Of a stretch of DNA of 64,000 nt, positions 34,877 to 47,371 are shown piece by piece (position 1 is the first letter of the stretch; each line of letters starts with the position of its first letter). The notes beneath the pieces are model-generated. The model searched no databases and was not told the origin of the DNA. It saw nothing but the letters and a program-made list of their open reading frames with translations. The stretch is taken from assembly GCA_022376465.1 (NCBI GenBank), contig JACDTU010000003.1, positions 1,736,001 to 1,800,000 on the forward strand. Direction: 5' to 3'. Position numbers and translations under genes: made by a program. Source of the stretch: Cubamyces lactineus. Taxonomy: Eukaryota > Basidiomycota > Agaricomycetes > Polyporales > Polyporaceae.

Positions 34877-36512
34877 ATGAATCTAGCGCGGCACTCTATC
34901 AGCTCCACCGCCCCCGTCCTCATCTTCGACGCACGCTTCGACCCTGACTGTCGCATCTTCACGACCTCCACAAAGGCCGGCTTCGCAGTCTATCGCGCAT
35001 GGCCGCTGCAGCTACTACGGAAGCGAGGTGAGCGTATGCCTCCTGTACCTCTCGTGACTGGAATGGTATTGATCGAATATGTGCCATGGTATCTACTCGC
35101 AGAGATAACAGGGGGGACGTTGTCGTTCGTCGTGCCCCTGCACACCTCGTCGCTTCTCTTCCTTGTCGGTGGCGGAAGGAGCCCGCGCTACCCGCCTAAT
35201 AAGGTCATTCTCTGGGATGATGCACTCGCGCAAGAGGTCGCTGAACTGGAGTTCAGAGAGAAGGTCAGAGGCCTTGCGTGCCGGCGGGGATGGCTCGCAG
35301 TCGCACTCCGCAGGCGCGTCGTGGTGTTCCAGGTGGGAGAGACGATCTCGCGGTATGGGGAATATGACACTTGCGACAACCCGAGAGGTAAATGAGCCAT
35401 TCCCCATACCATCGCACTTCACGGCTGTCTTTGGGACGATGCTGAACGTATGCCCTCCTTAGGTTTGCTTGCCATAGCTACCGCAGCGCACTCTACACTC
35501 CTCGCCATACCCGGTCGGCAAATGGGCCACATTCAGCTGGTGCACCTACCCCCCTGCCCCGCCCCACAGCCCATCGGACCCCCTTCCTCTGTACCTTCGA
35601 CGAGGCCTCCTCCAGCGCCAACAAAGCACCCAGTCTCGATCATCGCTGCGCATACCACTGCCCTCAGCACACTGTCCGTTCCCCCTTCCGGCCGACTCCT
35701 CGCTACTACCTCATCACGCGGCACTTTGATCCGGATATGGGACACCACGACAGGAAAGCTTGTCAGAGAGCTCCGGAGAGGGACCGACAAGGCGGAGATA
35801 TATGGCGTGGCTTTCCGTCCTGACGAACGAGAGGTATGCGTTTGGAGCGATAAAGGCACTGTGCATGTGTTTGCCCTCACTTCCGGCTCTGGCGCTTCGT
35901 GAGTGGTTTCCTGTTGTTCAGTCCCTCACGATGATACTTATTTCTATTCACCATAGTAACCGCCAGTCTACGTTCTCACCTCTCACGCCCTTCATACCCT
36001 TACCGAAGTACTTCGATTCCGAGTGGTCTTATGCACAATATCGCATACCATCACAATCCGCGCACATCTCCCTCTCTGCGCAGCCTGCTAAGCCGCCGAC
36101 GGCGGACGTTGTCGACGAAGAGAAATGCGTCGTCGGATGGATACAGGTCTCCCCAGAAGACCTAGACGAACCCGGGCGAATACGGACCGTCGAATACCAA
36201 CTCATCGCCCTAACCTATACCGGTGGCTGGTACCGTCTATCGCTACCTTCCTCTTCCTCATCCACCTCTGCACCCTCGTCGTCACCAGGGAGTGCCCGGC
36301 CTGGGACACCCTCCGTCAGAGACCCACTATCTACCTCGCCACCTAGCGTGAGAGCGCTCTCTATGACGAGGCCGCGGTCATCGAGCGGGTCCTCTTTCGC
36401 TGCGCGGTCTGACAAGGGTAAAGAGCGCGAAAGAGACAAGGTCGAAAAGCCCGGCCGGGACTGCATCTTGCAAGAGTACAGGCGGTTCGGACGGTGGGAT
36501 GGTTGGGGCTGA
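34877..36512 (+). CDS. HSV2: PROPPIN WD40 protein, Hsv2/WIPI3-4 type
   Basis: Four exons: 34877-35027, 35103-35387, 35463-35898 and 35957-36512; 475 aa. WD-like blades include LIFDARFDPDCRIFTTSTKAG, LLFLVGGG, NKVILWDD, HTTALSTLSVPPSG and LLATTSSRGTLIRIWDT. The PI3P/PI(3,5)P2-binding motif is LRRG (VRELRRGTDKAEIYGVAF), followed by WSDKGTVHVFAL as in WDR45-type proteins; the family consensus is [FL]RRG. It should act on autophagosome or endosome membranes. A Ser/Pro-rich insertion (SLPSSSSSTSAPSSSPGSA and following, about 100 aa) interrupts the last blade region before a final QEYRRFGRWDGWG. This is longer than yeast Hsv2. Confidence 0.88.
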
Positions 36513-37154
36513 CGTATGGCGGCACCCAGTATTGGATCTGTTTGTCGGTATGGCGCCCTAGTCGGTGCCCTCTTTGTTACGTCGGTCATGATCACGCTTT
36601 CTGCTAGGACTTGGATGTGTGCACTAGTTTATCCCGCTACTTCTCATGCTCTGGAGACGCTTCATATGTAATATCACACATTGGTTCACCCGCAATCATT
36701 GCGTTGTATATCTATGCCATAGCCTGAACTATCAAGATCCCTGCTTGCCAATCCCAAATCGGGAGACGAGGTAAGTCTACTCCGGAATGCGTCCATTGGG
36801 AGAACTGTACAGAAATGTGTGACCACCGCCGCCGCCGAGATATCCTCCAGGTTTGTTGGACAGGACGAGCTGACGATCCCAAAGTAATCGTGAGCGCGGT
36901 CCAGATGATCGGCTGCGATCGAGATCGTATCTTAGGAATTGATGACCCCGCATTCCTTCGAATCTACCACTGCAACTGCAGCCACTACTACCGCTGTGCA
37001 CTACATCTTAGCGGCGTTGAACACAAGTCCGACACCGATTGTTCTTCTAACATTCGCTCCACAGAAGACCGCAGGTACGCTCGTCTTCGTCATAGTATCA
37101 CTGGACTTCTAGTGACACACTTGAACTGTCCGGATATCAAGATCGCAGGCTAGG
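36513..37154. other. Intergenic region; nothing recognised
   Basis: About 640 bp between HSV2-like and ATE1. Short open frames only, with no domain and no repeat. Confidence 0.5.
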
Positions 37155-38987
<1,833 letters not shown>

Positions 38988-39333
38988 GTGGCAACTCGTA
39001 GGCCAACGAATTGTGCATACATACCGTATGAAGATCGACGTTCTAAGCCTAGCATGCTCATTAGTGTGGCGGCTTTCGTACAACGTTTGATCTCGATGTT
39101 TATGAACCTGCGATGAGAAGTACTTGGTGGCTGCAGCAAGCGCGCGCGATTTGCCGTCGATCGCAACTTGGCTTTCAGCCACCACGACTATACAGGTACA
39201 CCGCTCTGAGTCTGACCACACGCTACGGGTAACGGCTACCGCGTCTCGGCTTGCTTGCCTCCCTCATTTCTAGCCACTACTATCCCACATCTCAACGCGA
39301 GGCTTATTGTGCGAGCGAGAGGCAATATACAGC
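38988..39333. other. Intergenic region; nothing recognised
   Basis: About 350 bp between ATE1 and IMP2, same strand. No domain-bearing frame. Confidence 0.5.
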
Positions 39334-40347
39334 ATGAACGCGCTCCGTGGAGTACGCTCCGCCTACGCATCCTGTCGCGCATTCGTCCAGAAGCGGCCTG
39401 CAGTAAAGTACACGCTCTCTGTGCTCGTCTGGCTTCCACTCGCGAGCGCCGTCATCGAGTATGGGTTGAGCGTGAAGACAGTGCGGGGGCGCAGTATGCA
39501 GGTGCGTCCACCTACCCTACTCTCGTTGGCCTGCCCGACGCTCGTAGCGCGAGGAGAAGGAATGTGATGGTTTGACGAAGGCGCTATGCCAGCCAGCCTA
39601 CGCTCAACCCGGATGACTCGCCCTGGAAGGACATCGTCCTGTTCGACACGTTCGCCATCAAGTTCAGGCATGATTACAAGCGTGGCGACGTAGTCGCGCT
39701 CAAGTACGTAGCGATGCGCCTCCTTACCGCCTGCTGGTGTTGAATGACATGCACCGTACACCGACAGGTCTCCTGTAGACTCGAAGCTAATTGTGAAGCG
39801 TATCATCGCGCTCGAGGGAGATACGGTACGCGTTGAGCTTCTATCGAATGTCCTCAGCCACGCGAGCTCAACTTGCTCAGGTCAAAACTCTGCCACCGTA
39901 TCCCGACGCCGAGGTATGCATACCCCCAGGGCATGCATGGGTTGAAGGTGTGTTTCCCGTACTTCCCTGTGACCCGCGTACTGGAAACCTCACGCTTCCC
40001 GAAGGGGACGAACCATTCCGAACGGAAGACAGCAATCGTTTTGGGCCCGTACGTCTACCCACTCTAGTCTCCTAACCATCGCACCTTCCACATCTCACTC
40101 GGCATTGGCGCATCCCGCCGGATAGGTCCCGCTGGGCTTAGTCCAGTCAAGACTAGCCTACATCCTCTGGCCCTGGAATCGCATTGGTCCTCTAGGCAAA
40201 CCGCTCGTGCCCCGACATGACGCGGTGTTCGGAAGCCCAGACTGGCGACGGAGCAAGAGCGAGCTCGAGCGTGAGAAATGGCGCCAGTCCCGAGTAACCA
40301 TCGCTGGCTCAGCAGCAGCTACTGCACCCCATAGTCCCGAGGCATAG
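39334..40347 (+). CDS. IMP2: Mitochondrial inner membrane protease subunit 2 (signal peptidase S26)
   Basis: Six exons: 39334-39501, 39597-39703, 39768-39825, 39881-39947, 40005-40048 and 40126-40347; 221 aa. A hydrophobic segment (YTLSVLVWLPLASAVIEYGL) precedes the catalytic Ser54 in GRSMQPTLNP; the general-base Lys lies in VKRIIALEGDT. Further family motifs are RGDVVALKSPVD, IPPGHAWVEGD, DSNRFGPVPLGLV, and a Pro/Trp-rich ILWPWNRIGPL. IMP cleaves signals of inner-membrane proteins that face the intermembrane space. The catalytic Ser and the downstream Pro are separated by an intron. The basic C-terminus (about residues 180-221) is longer than in yeast Imp2. Confidence 0.92.
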
Positions 40348-40830
40348 CACCTCACCAAAAACACGCGAATGCGTTGACCGTGGGCCCCTCATGCAACCTA
40401 GCTCTTGGTTTCCCGAGCGAGGCAGGCGGCAGACGTCCAAGTAGACTCCCTGTTTTGCCCCAAGGGAGAGGCTCGGATGTCCGTATGGCCTGCATAGATA
40501 GCTGAGGCACGTATGTCTACAATCGGTCCGTAGGAATGTGAGGGAGATTATGATAATACAGTTCTGCGTGCTCCAGTCATAATAAAATAGTGAGGAAGGT
40601 GCGGACGGCAAAAGGAAAGAAAAAGTACGAGTGGGATCGAACGTCAATAAAATGTCTAGTATACGGGCTCCAAACGAACGAAGTGCAACGACAGCAGCGT
40701 AACCGACTATGACACAGGGCCTCCGTCGTCGAAGAGTTCACCTGAGATGGACACTGCGATGGCGGCAGTGACAGTGGCCTCGACAGCGGTGGAAAACGAA
40801 CGGACTGCTGAGTTGGGATGCGCAGTACAA
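40348..40830. other. Convergent intergenic region; nothing recognised
   Basis: About 480 bp between the stops of IMP2 and the KCH gene; two 3' UTRs expected. The minus 329-codon frame across 40707-41696 is a low-complexity shadow of the KCH tail. Confidence 0.5.
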
Positions 40831-42943
40831 CTACATGGCATGAACGTGGCCGGCACTATAATCATACCCGTCGCTGCCTCCGCTATATCTCTGGTACTGC
40901 TGCTGCTGCTGGGATTGCTGCTGCCCCTGGTACCCGTGCCCGTGCTGCGCGGGTTGGAACATCTGATGCGGCCCTGGCGAGTACGGGTTCGGGTACTCCT
41001 GCTGGCCGTATTGCTGATGCTGGCCGTACGGCGCAGTGCTCGCCGACCGATAGTCAGGCGCGGTGCTCGCTGACCTATAGTCGGGCGCGGTGGTTCCGGA
41101 GCTGTATTCAGGGGCGACGCTTCCTGAACGGTAGTCGGGCGCGACGCTCCCTGAACGATAATCGGGAGCAACGCTCCCCGAGCGGTAGTCGGGCGCGGTG
41201 CTCGCAGCACGGTATGGATCGTACTCGTACCCACCACCATACCCGGCATGTTGAGGTGACTGCTGCGACACCGGCGACGTGTGGTGGTCCTCCGCGACGC
41301 CGAACGGTGCTGCTGCGGACGGCAGGTGGAGCTGGCTCGCGTACTCGTCGTCATATGCGCCGCCCTGGGGCGTGTCGGGTAGCGTGCCGATCGAGCCGTT
41401 GTACTGGTGGTACGCACCACCGCCCTGCGCATACGCAGGCATAGGCGGGTAGTCGAGCGGGGGATAGTCGACGCCGTAGTCAGAGGCCGCGGGCGCCTTG
41501 TAGTCGGTGTAGGAATAATAATCGCTCTGCCCCATCGTGCTCGGGGCAGGACCACGGGTGCGCATAGACGCGGCGTCGTCGAAGTCGTCGTCGATGGAGA
41601 CGTTCGGAAGTGTAGGCTGCGGGAGGGGTTTGGCGATAAGCTCGCCCTTCTTGTTCTTGAGATGCGAGAAATCGCCTGCAGCTTCCTTCTTGGCAAGAGC
41701 AGCAGCCTTAGCCAGACGCTGCTTGTTCCTGCGCTTGATAATCTCGGAGATACGCTACAAGTTTGTGAGTATTGATGTCAATGGTGACGCGCAGTAGGAG
41801 GAGCATACCTTGTCAACTTTGTGACAGCAATATTCCTGATCAGGTATAAGCATACAACAACTACAGAGGATCTAGATCCGTCATACCTTGAGATTACCTT
41901 GGATATGGCAAAGCAAAGGAATGTAGCAGACGCCAGCAATAATGAGCATGAGTAGAGAAAGACAGAAGACGAAGACGGTGAATGCGGTGGACACCGTGAG
42001 GGCAGACGTGATCAGGTCGCCATCGAAGTACTTGCTGATCTGCCAAAAAGGTCCGTCGTCCTCCTTGGATAGATAGAACGCGTAGAGTGTCAACGCGTTG
42101 ATGGTCTGACGGGGGCCATCAGCGAAGAGGAGCCGCTTCCAACCTAGCAACTTCAGTGAGCCTTGCGTGTGCGTCGTGCGGGGTACGCGCTGCACTCACT
42201 CTTGAATGTGAAGAACACGAAGAAAGCGAAGTCATCCATGCGCTTTGTGGAAGCGGAGATGTGGTTGAAGAAGCAAAAGTGGTCATATGACCCTGTGCAA
42301 GGTGATCAACGTTGGGAAGGCGCGGACGGGGGGCATTGTGCGGCCTTACTGAGTGAGTAGTATTTATTGGCCATGACATTGGTGAACGCGTACGAAATGT
42401 CGCGGCTCTGGATGATCTTCTTGGCTTTGTATGCCTCATACGCAAGCTGAGCGTGCAAGAGTGTCAGGGCCGAGAGGAATGGAAGGCCCAGGCAAGCGCT
42501 AAATTTAGACACATACCAGGAGGAATGAGAAGACGACACAGCCAAAGAAGAGCCAACGGCCGATGCTGAAGGGGATGTAGACGCAACCGTTGGACTGGTC
42601 TTGAGGGCAGGAGTTGAAGATAGCGTTTGACCATGATGTTGTTGTAAGCATGGTCACTGCTGTGAAAATATCGGAGACGTAGACGAGGAAGGAGATGAGG
42701 ACGCCGACATAGAGCCACAGATACCTTGAAGTGCACGGATGCATGAGATGAGTGTCGAGAGCCAATTGCAGATAGACCTACTTCATTCGCATGCCACATC
42801 CATTGTCTCTGAATTCTCGCGTATCGATAAAGTCGAACTACAAGAGACGGTAAGCTGACACCAGACGGGGAGACCTTGTCGGGGTGATCACAGACCTTGT
42901 GGTCGGGGACGACCTCTCGTTTCCAGCGTGCGGTTTTGCACAT
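40831..42943 (-). CDS. KCH1: KCH-family potassium transporter (Kch1/Prm6-like)
   Basis: Eight exons (minus): 42943-42896, 42837-42782, 42724-42517, 42446-42350, 42292-42200, 42143-41887, 41835-41809 and 41754-40831; 569 aa. The membrane part has FDFIDTREFRDNGCGMR, YLWLYVGVLISFLVYVSDIFTAV, WLFFGCVVFSFLLLAYEAYKA, IQSRDISYAFTNVMANKYYSL, FCFFNHISASTKRMDDFAFF, WKRLLFADGPRQTINALTLYAF and two more helices ending GVCYIPLLCHIQGNLKEY. These match the fungal KCH family, which mediates K+ influx linked to Ca2+ signalling in yeast. The cytosolic tail (about 250 aa) is Tyr/Gly/Gln-rich with a repeat of APDYRS units. Divergent from RBG1. Confidence 0.85.
41034..41214 (-). repeat. 24-bp tandem repeats encoding [ST]xAPDYRS units
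   Basis: Seven head-to-tail units of about 24 bp encode variants of APDYRSGSV, APEYSSGTT and APDYRSAST in the tail of the KCH protein. Unit-to-unit differences are few, which suggests slippage-type expansion. Confidence 0.75.
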
Positions 42944-43370
42944 CGTAGCTCACAGATTCGCGTAAGGAGTTGGTGGAGGATAAAGAGTGGAATGCGACGT
43001 GGGGGGCGGCCTCGCGGAGAGAGAAGCAGCGCCCGGGCCAGCCAAGTCGCAGGGGGCAATGAGCGGTGGTTTGGAGAACGACCGGAGGCGAACCTGGTGG
43101 AAGCGGGGGCGGACGCTGTGGGAGATGAGGGAGTGGGCGTGGGCGTGAGCGGGGGATGAGGCGGTGGCTGGAATCAAGACACGGCGGCGACTTGGGCGAG
43201 ACAGAGGAGAGGCTGGGGAAAGGACAGACAGGCGTTGCGATGAAGGCAAGCTCAAGCAGACAACAGGCGCCCGTCCATCTCTCCCATATCCCGCATAGGC
43301 GCCCATCTCCCTCTCTTGTTCCTCCAATTGCACCCATCAAGCGCCCGTATCTCTCACCCACTCCGCAACA
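42944..43370. other. Divergent promoter region, KCH1 and RBG1
   Basis: About 430 bp, G-rich on the plus strand near 43000-43200 and C/T-rich near 43260-43370. No gene recognised. Confidence 0.5.
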
Positions 43371-45069
43371 ATGACCACCCTTCAGAAAATAAAGGTACCG
43401 CCGACCCTTCCCCCGCACGCGATTGTTCTGACTGCTTTGTCCACTCAAGGAAATCGAAGATGAGATGGTAAGCTTCCCAGCCTCTCGTCAAGAAGCCATG
43501 CTCAGTATCGCAGGCCAGGAGTATGTCATACCGCACTTTCCACCCCAGGTCCCAGCGTCTCTGAACACCGTAACAAAACACAGCCCAGAAGAATAAGGCC
43601 ACGAGCTACCACTTGGGTCAGCTCAAGGCCAAGCTCGCAAAACTCCGTCGCGAGCTCCTTGGCCCCCAGGGCGGCGGCGGCGGCGGCGGAGGCATCGGCT
43701 TCGATGTTGCTCGAACCGGTATAGCTACGGTAGGGTTCGTGGGCTTCCCTTCAGTGGGCAAGGTCAGCACATCTCTGCTCTCAAGTCGTCGAGATGTTCA
43801 TGTCCGTTCACCGCAGTCAACATTGATGTCCAAATTGACCGGCACCCATTCGGAGGCATCTGAGATTGATTTCACGACTCTTACCACCGTCCCCGGAACG
43901 CTCAAGGTTCATGGTGCACCAATACAAATTCTAGATCTGCGTGCGTACTTTATTCTGTCAGATATGCTCACAGCCTTACGCTCCCCCAAGCCGGTATCAT
44001 CGAAGGTGCAAACGACGGTCGCGGTCGTGGTCGGCAGGGTATGTCCCCATCGTTCCCTATCACCGCATTGTCGCTAATGCATCTCTTCTAGTCATCGCTG
44101 GTATGTGTTGAGCATCTCTCCCATCATACGATGTCTCCGCTCATCTCGCATGAACCCGCTCTCCAGTCGCGCGAACATGCCACCTCATTTTCATCGTGCT
44201 GGACGTCTTGAAGCCGCTCGGCGACAAGGCCATCATCGAGAGCGAACTCGAAAGTTTCGGCATCCGGCTCAACAAGAAACCACCCGCGATCACCGTGCGC
44301 AAGAAGGACAAGGGCGGCATTGCCATCACAAATACCGTGCCACTGACGAACATTGATCACGATGAGATCAAGGCCATCCTCAGCGAATATCGCATCAGCA
44401 ACGCGGACGTCGCTATCCGTCAGCCCAACGCGACAGCAGACGACCTCGTCGATGTTATCGAAGGCAACAGGTGAGTCAGGGCCCGGCCCAGCACGCTCTC
44501 CTCTGGTCGCAAGTGCATCTAGCTCACTGCGGCGTCTTCGCGCGTGTGTATAGAGTGTACATTCCCGCAATTTACGTGCTGAATAAAATCGATGCGATCT
44601 CGATCGAGGAGCTCGACCTGCTGTACCGCATCCCGCACAGCGTGCCCATCTCGTCGCGCGAGTGGTGGAACATCGACGAGCTGATCGAGAAGATGTGGGA
44701 GACGCTCAACCTCGTGCGCGTGTACACCAAGCCGCGCGGGCTCGCCCCAGACTACTCTGCGCCGGTCGTGCTACGGCGCGGGAAGTGCACGGTGGAGGAT
44801 TTCTGTAATGCGATCCATAAGGAGATCGCGAAGCAGATGAAGTAGTGCGTATCACGTTTCTCTGGGACTTGGTGAGCTGTATTGGATATGTTGGCTGACT
44901 GGAGCGGCGCAGTGCGATCGTGTGGGGTGCGAGTGCGAAGCATGCGAGAGGGCAGAAGGTTGGCCTGGACCACGTACTTGAGGACGAGGATGGTACGTGA
45001 TTTGATCGCCTTTCGAACGCAGGCAATGCTCACTCATATACCCTAGTCGTCCACATCGCTAAAAAGTAG
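43371..45069 (+). CDS. RBG1: Developmentally regulated GTP-binding protein 1 (Rbg1/DRG1)
   Basis: Eleven exons: 43371-43394, 43450-43467, 43514-43520, 43584-43762, 43817-43940, 43991-44038, 44092-44100, 44167-44470, 44554-44844, 44913-44992 and 45047-45069; 368 aa, against 367 for human DRG1. N-terminal [34 protein letters not shown]1 GFPSVGKST, G3 [21 protein letters not shown]4 NKID, a S5D2L-like inserted helical segment, and C-terminal TGS-type domain ([55 protein letters not shown]) are all present. It binds translating ribosomes and works with a Dfrp1/Tma46 partner. Gly-rich run (GGGGGGGG) after LLGP is slightly longer than usual. Confidence 0.94.
43514..43520 (+). other. 7-nt microexon of RBG1
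   Basis: GCCAGGA between CGCAG and GTATGT. Inclusion restores the frame and yields MARTQKNKAT, the nearly invariant N-terminus of DRG1 proteins; without it the frame is lost. Confidence 0.85.
44092..44100 (+). other. 9-nt microexon of RBG1
   Basis: TCATCGCTG between TTCTAG and GTATGT encodes the VIA of GRQVIAVARTC, a conserved stretch just after the G3 motif. Being 9 nt it could be skipped without a frameshift. Confidence 0.85.
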
Positions 45070-45369
45070 TCGTCTTACTCATTGCAATGCTTTGTATTTC
45101 ATGTAGCCCTACTTGTTTTCCACTATCGCATTCATATACACTTAGCTCCACTGATGAAATGTCGCGCGCATGCAAGCTTCCAGATCCGGACACTCAAGAT
45201 CAAGGATGAGCGGCCGTAATAATTAAGATTAGGCTCTATGGTGACTATATGCTGCGGTACAGATAGCGAGAATGTTACAAGAGTGGGGGTGGAACGACGC
45301 ATCTATAGCTATAATACAGCACAATATGATACACGTCCAAGATCCAAGGAGCCAAGAAGGGAAGCGGCG
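45070..45369. other. Convergent intergenic region; nothing recognised
   Basis: 300 bp between the stops of RBG1 and the first ribonucleotide reductase gene; two 3' UTRs expected. Confidence 0.5.
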
Positions 45370-46886
45370 TCAGAAGTCTTCGTCCAAGGTGCTGCACACG
45401 CTGTCAGCATTACAATAAACGACAACACGAAGAGGTGCTCACAAGACTCTATTTCCGTGCGCTTCTGACGCTTCCTTGCTGGACCCGTCCTGCGAAGGGT
45501 TGCGCTGGAAGCCCGCCATGGCGTACTCGGACACGCGCTTCTCGAAAAAGTTGGTCTTTCCTTGGAGCGAGATCAAGTCCATGAAGTCGAACGGGTTCGT
45601 CGCGCGGTAGTGCTTGTCGTTGCCCAGGGCGACGAGCAACCGGTCCGCGACGAACTCGATGTATTGGCACATGAGGTCGGCGTTCATACCGATGAGCGAG
45701 ACGGGAAGCGCTTCTGTAAGCGAGTGTGAGACTTCATGTAACGGGTCGCGAAAGGGGATAGGTCCACCGCGGCATTACCTGTGAGGAACTCCTTCTCAAT
45801 CTCCACGGCCTCTGTGATGATGCGCAATATCCGCTTGGGATGTGGTCGCCGCCGGAGGTGGTGGAAGAGGAGACACGCGAAGTCGGTATGCATCCCTTCA
45901 TCCCTACTGATGAGTTCGTTGGAGAAGGTCAGCCCAGGCATGAGACCGCGCTTCTTGAGCCAGAATATCGCAGCGAACGAGCCAGAGAAGAACACGCCCT
46001 CGACGGCGGCAAATGCGACGAGCCGTTCCGCAAATACGGAGCGCTCGTCGGCGATCCAGCGCAGCGCCCAGTCCGCCTTTTTCTTTATGCAAGGAATGGT
46101 CTCGATGGCGTCGAAGAGGAACGTGCGCTGGTCCGGGTCTTTGATGTATGTGTCGATGAGAAGGGAGTACGTCTCTGAATGCACATTCTCGATCATTATC
46201 TGGAAGCCGTAGAAACAGCGCGCCTCGGCGGCCTGCACCTCGTTGGAGAATCGCTCGACGAGGTTCTCGTTCACGATGCCGTCGGAGGCAGCGAAGAAGG
46301 CGAGAACGTATGAGATGAAGTGCCGCTCGTTCGGGTTCAGCTTGTAGTTCCAGTCCATGAGGTCGTGTGAGAGGTCTATTTCCTCAACGGTCCAGAAGGA
46401 AGCCTGGGCATCCTTGTACATCTGCCATATCTGCCAAAAGCGTTAGACAGGCGGAACGGGACGCAATGTGCCTTGAACCTACATCATTGTATTGTATAGG
46501 GAAGAGCACAAAGCGACGTGTTGTCTCCGTGAGCAATGGCTCTTCGTCTGTATGCGGGGAGGTCAGTTCCATTCTTGCGGTATATGCGCAGCTCCGACAC
46601 ACATACGTTCTGGAAGGTCAACTTCGCCAGCAAACCGTTCATGTGGATCCTCCTCGTCTACTGGACTTGCAGCGCACGGCCCGTCAGCGAGATTCATAGA
46701 GGAGCTGCTCTTGGACAGCCGACGTTTTGACACAGGGCTCCTTGGTGAACACGGAGAAACGCTGGGTGAATAAGCTTTACCATTTGACGACGACGCAATG
46801 GCTTTGGCTTGCGCTGGCGGCGGATGCGAAGATGCTGGTGGTGCACGCATATACTCGTATGATAAAGTGGGAGCCATGTCTTGCAT
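45370..46886 (-). CDS. RNR2: Ribonucleotide reductase small subunit, copy 1
   Basis: Five exons (minus): 46886-46607, 46547-46483, 46430-45779, 45713-45443 and 45391-45370; 429 aa. Conserved blocks are [119 protein letters not shown], and the C-terminal FTLDEDF that docks on the large subunit. The di-iron ligands and the radical Tyr context (CFYGFQ) are kept, so it should be active, unlike yeast Rnr4. The Ser/Pro-rich N-terminus differs from copy 2. It reduces ribonucleotides for DNA synthesis. Intron positions in the core match copy 2. Confidence 0.93.
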
Positions 46887-47371
46887 GCGCTACGTTGCAG
46901 CGGTGAGCGAGACTGCTGGCAGACCGGCGAAAGGGGAAAAGGAGAGCTGCTATAGATTTCAGCCGCGCCTTGTCGCAGTCATCCAGTGGAGAGCGGCTGT
47001 CGCGTACAATAGGCGCCCGGGTGCGCTGAAAATGAATCGCGTTATGTCACGCGTCGCATTCATTAAGCGCCCGAAGAAATCGGTTTGGTCTCGGCCTGTT
47101 TCGGCTTTGTCATTCCAGAGCAGTCAAGCGCCTGCCTGGGCAGCTTGGAGGGCGTTTTCCCACGGGCGCGGTCAGCCCTGGGCTTATATACGAACGCGAC
47201 ACGGTCACGCGTCAACACAACCAAACAGCGCGTCTGCGTCGCTTGTTGAAAATCCTGCAATATATAAGGCCATCCAGCGCACCAGGTTCCTCTTCACTGC
47301 CATCTTCGACGACGACCTCGAGCCTTCTGCCAGCCTACACATTTACGTATACGACCCTGAGATCCTTGAAC
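46887..47371. promoter_or_regulatory. Shared bidirectional promoter of two RNR small-subunit genes, with ACGCGT (MCB) sites
   Basis: A 485-bp intergenic region between two divergent ATGs. It contains ACGCGT at 47049-47054 and 47207-47212, and a third lies just inside the first intron of copy 2 (47443-47448). ACGCGT is the MBF-bound cell-cycle box that drives S-phase genes, including RNR genes, in yeasts. TATATAA at 47261-47267 lies 105 bp before the copy 2 ATG. Regulation is inferred. Confidence 0.6.

Noticed and set aside
41034..41214. Possible CRISPR-like repeat
   Set aside because: Units are contiguous with no unique spacers and code in frame for the KCH protein; the genome is eukaryotic.
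40707..41696. 329-codon minus frame
   Set aside because: Shifted frame of the repeat-rich KCH tail exon; composition (Arg/Thr/Ser) is an artefact of the codon repeat.
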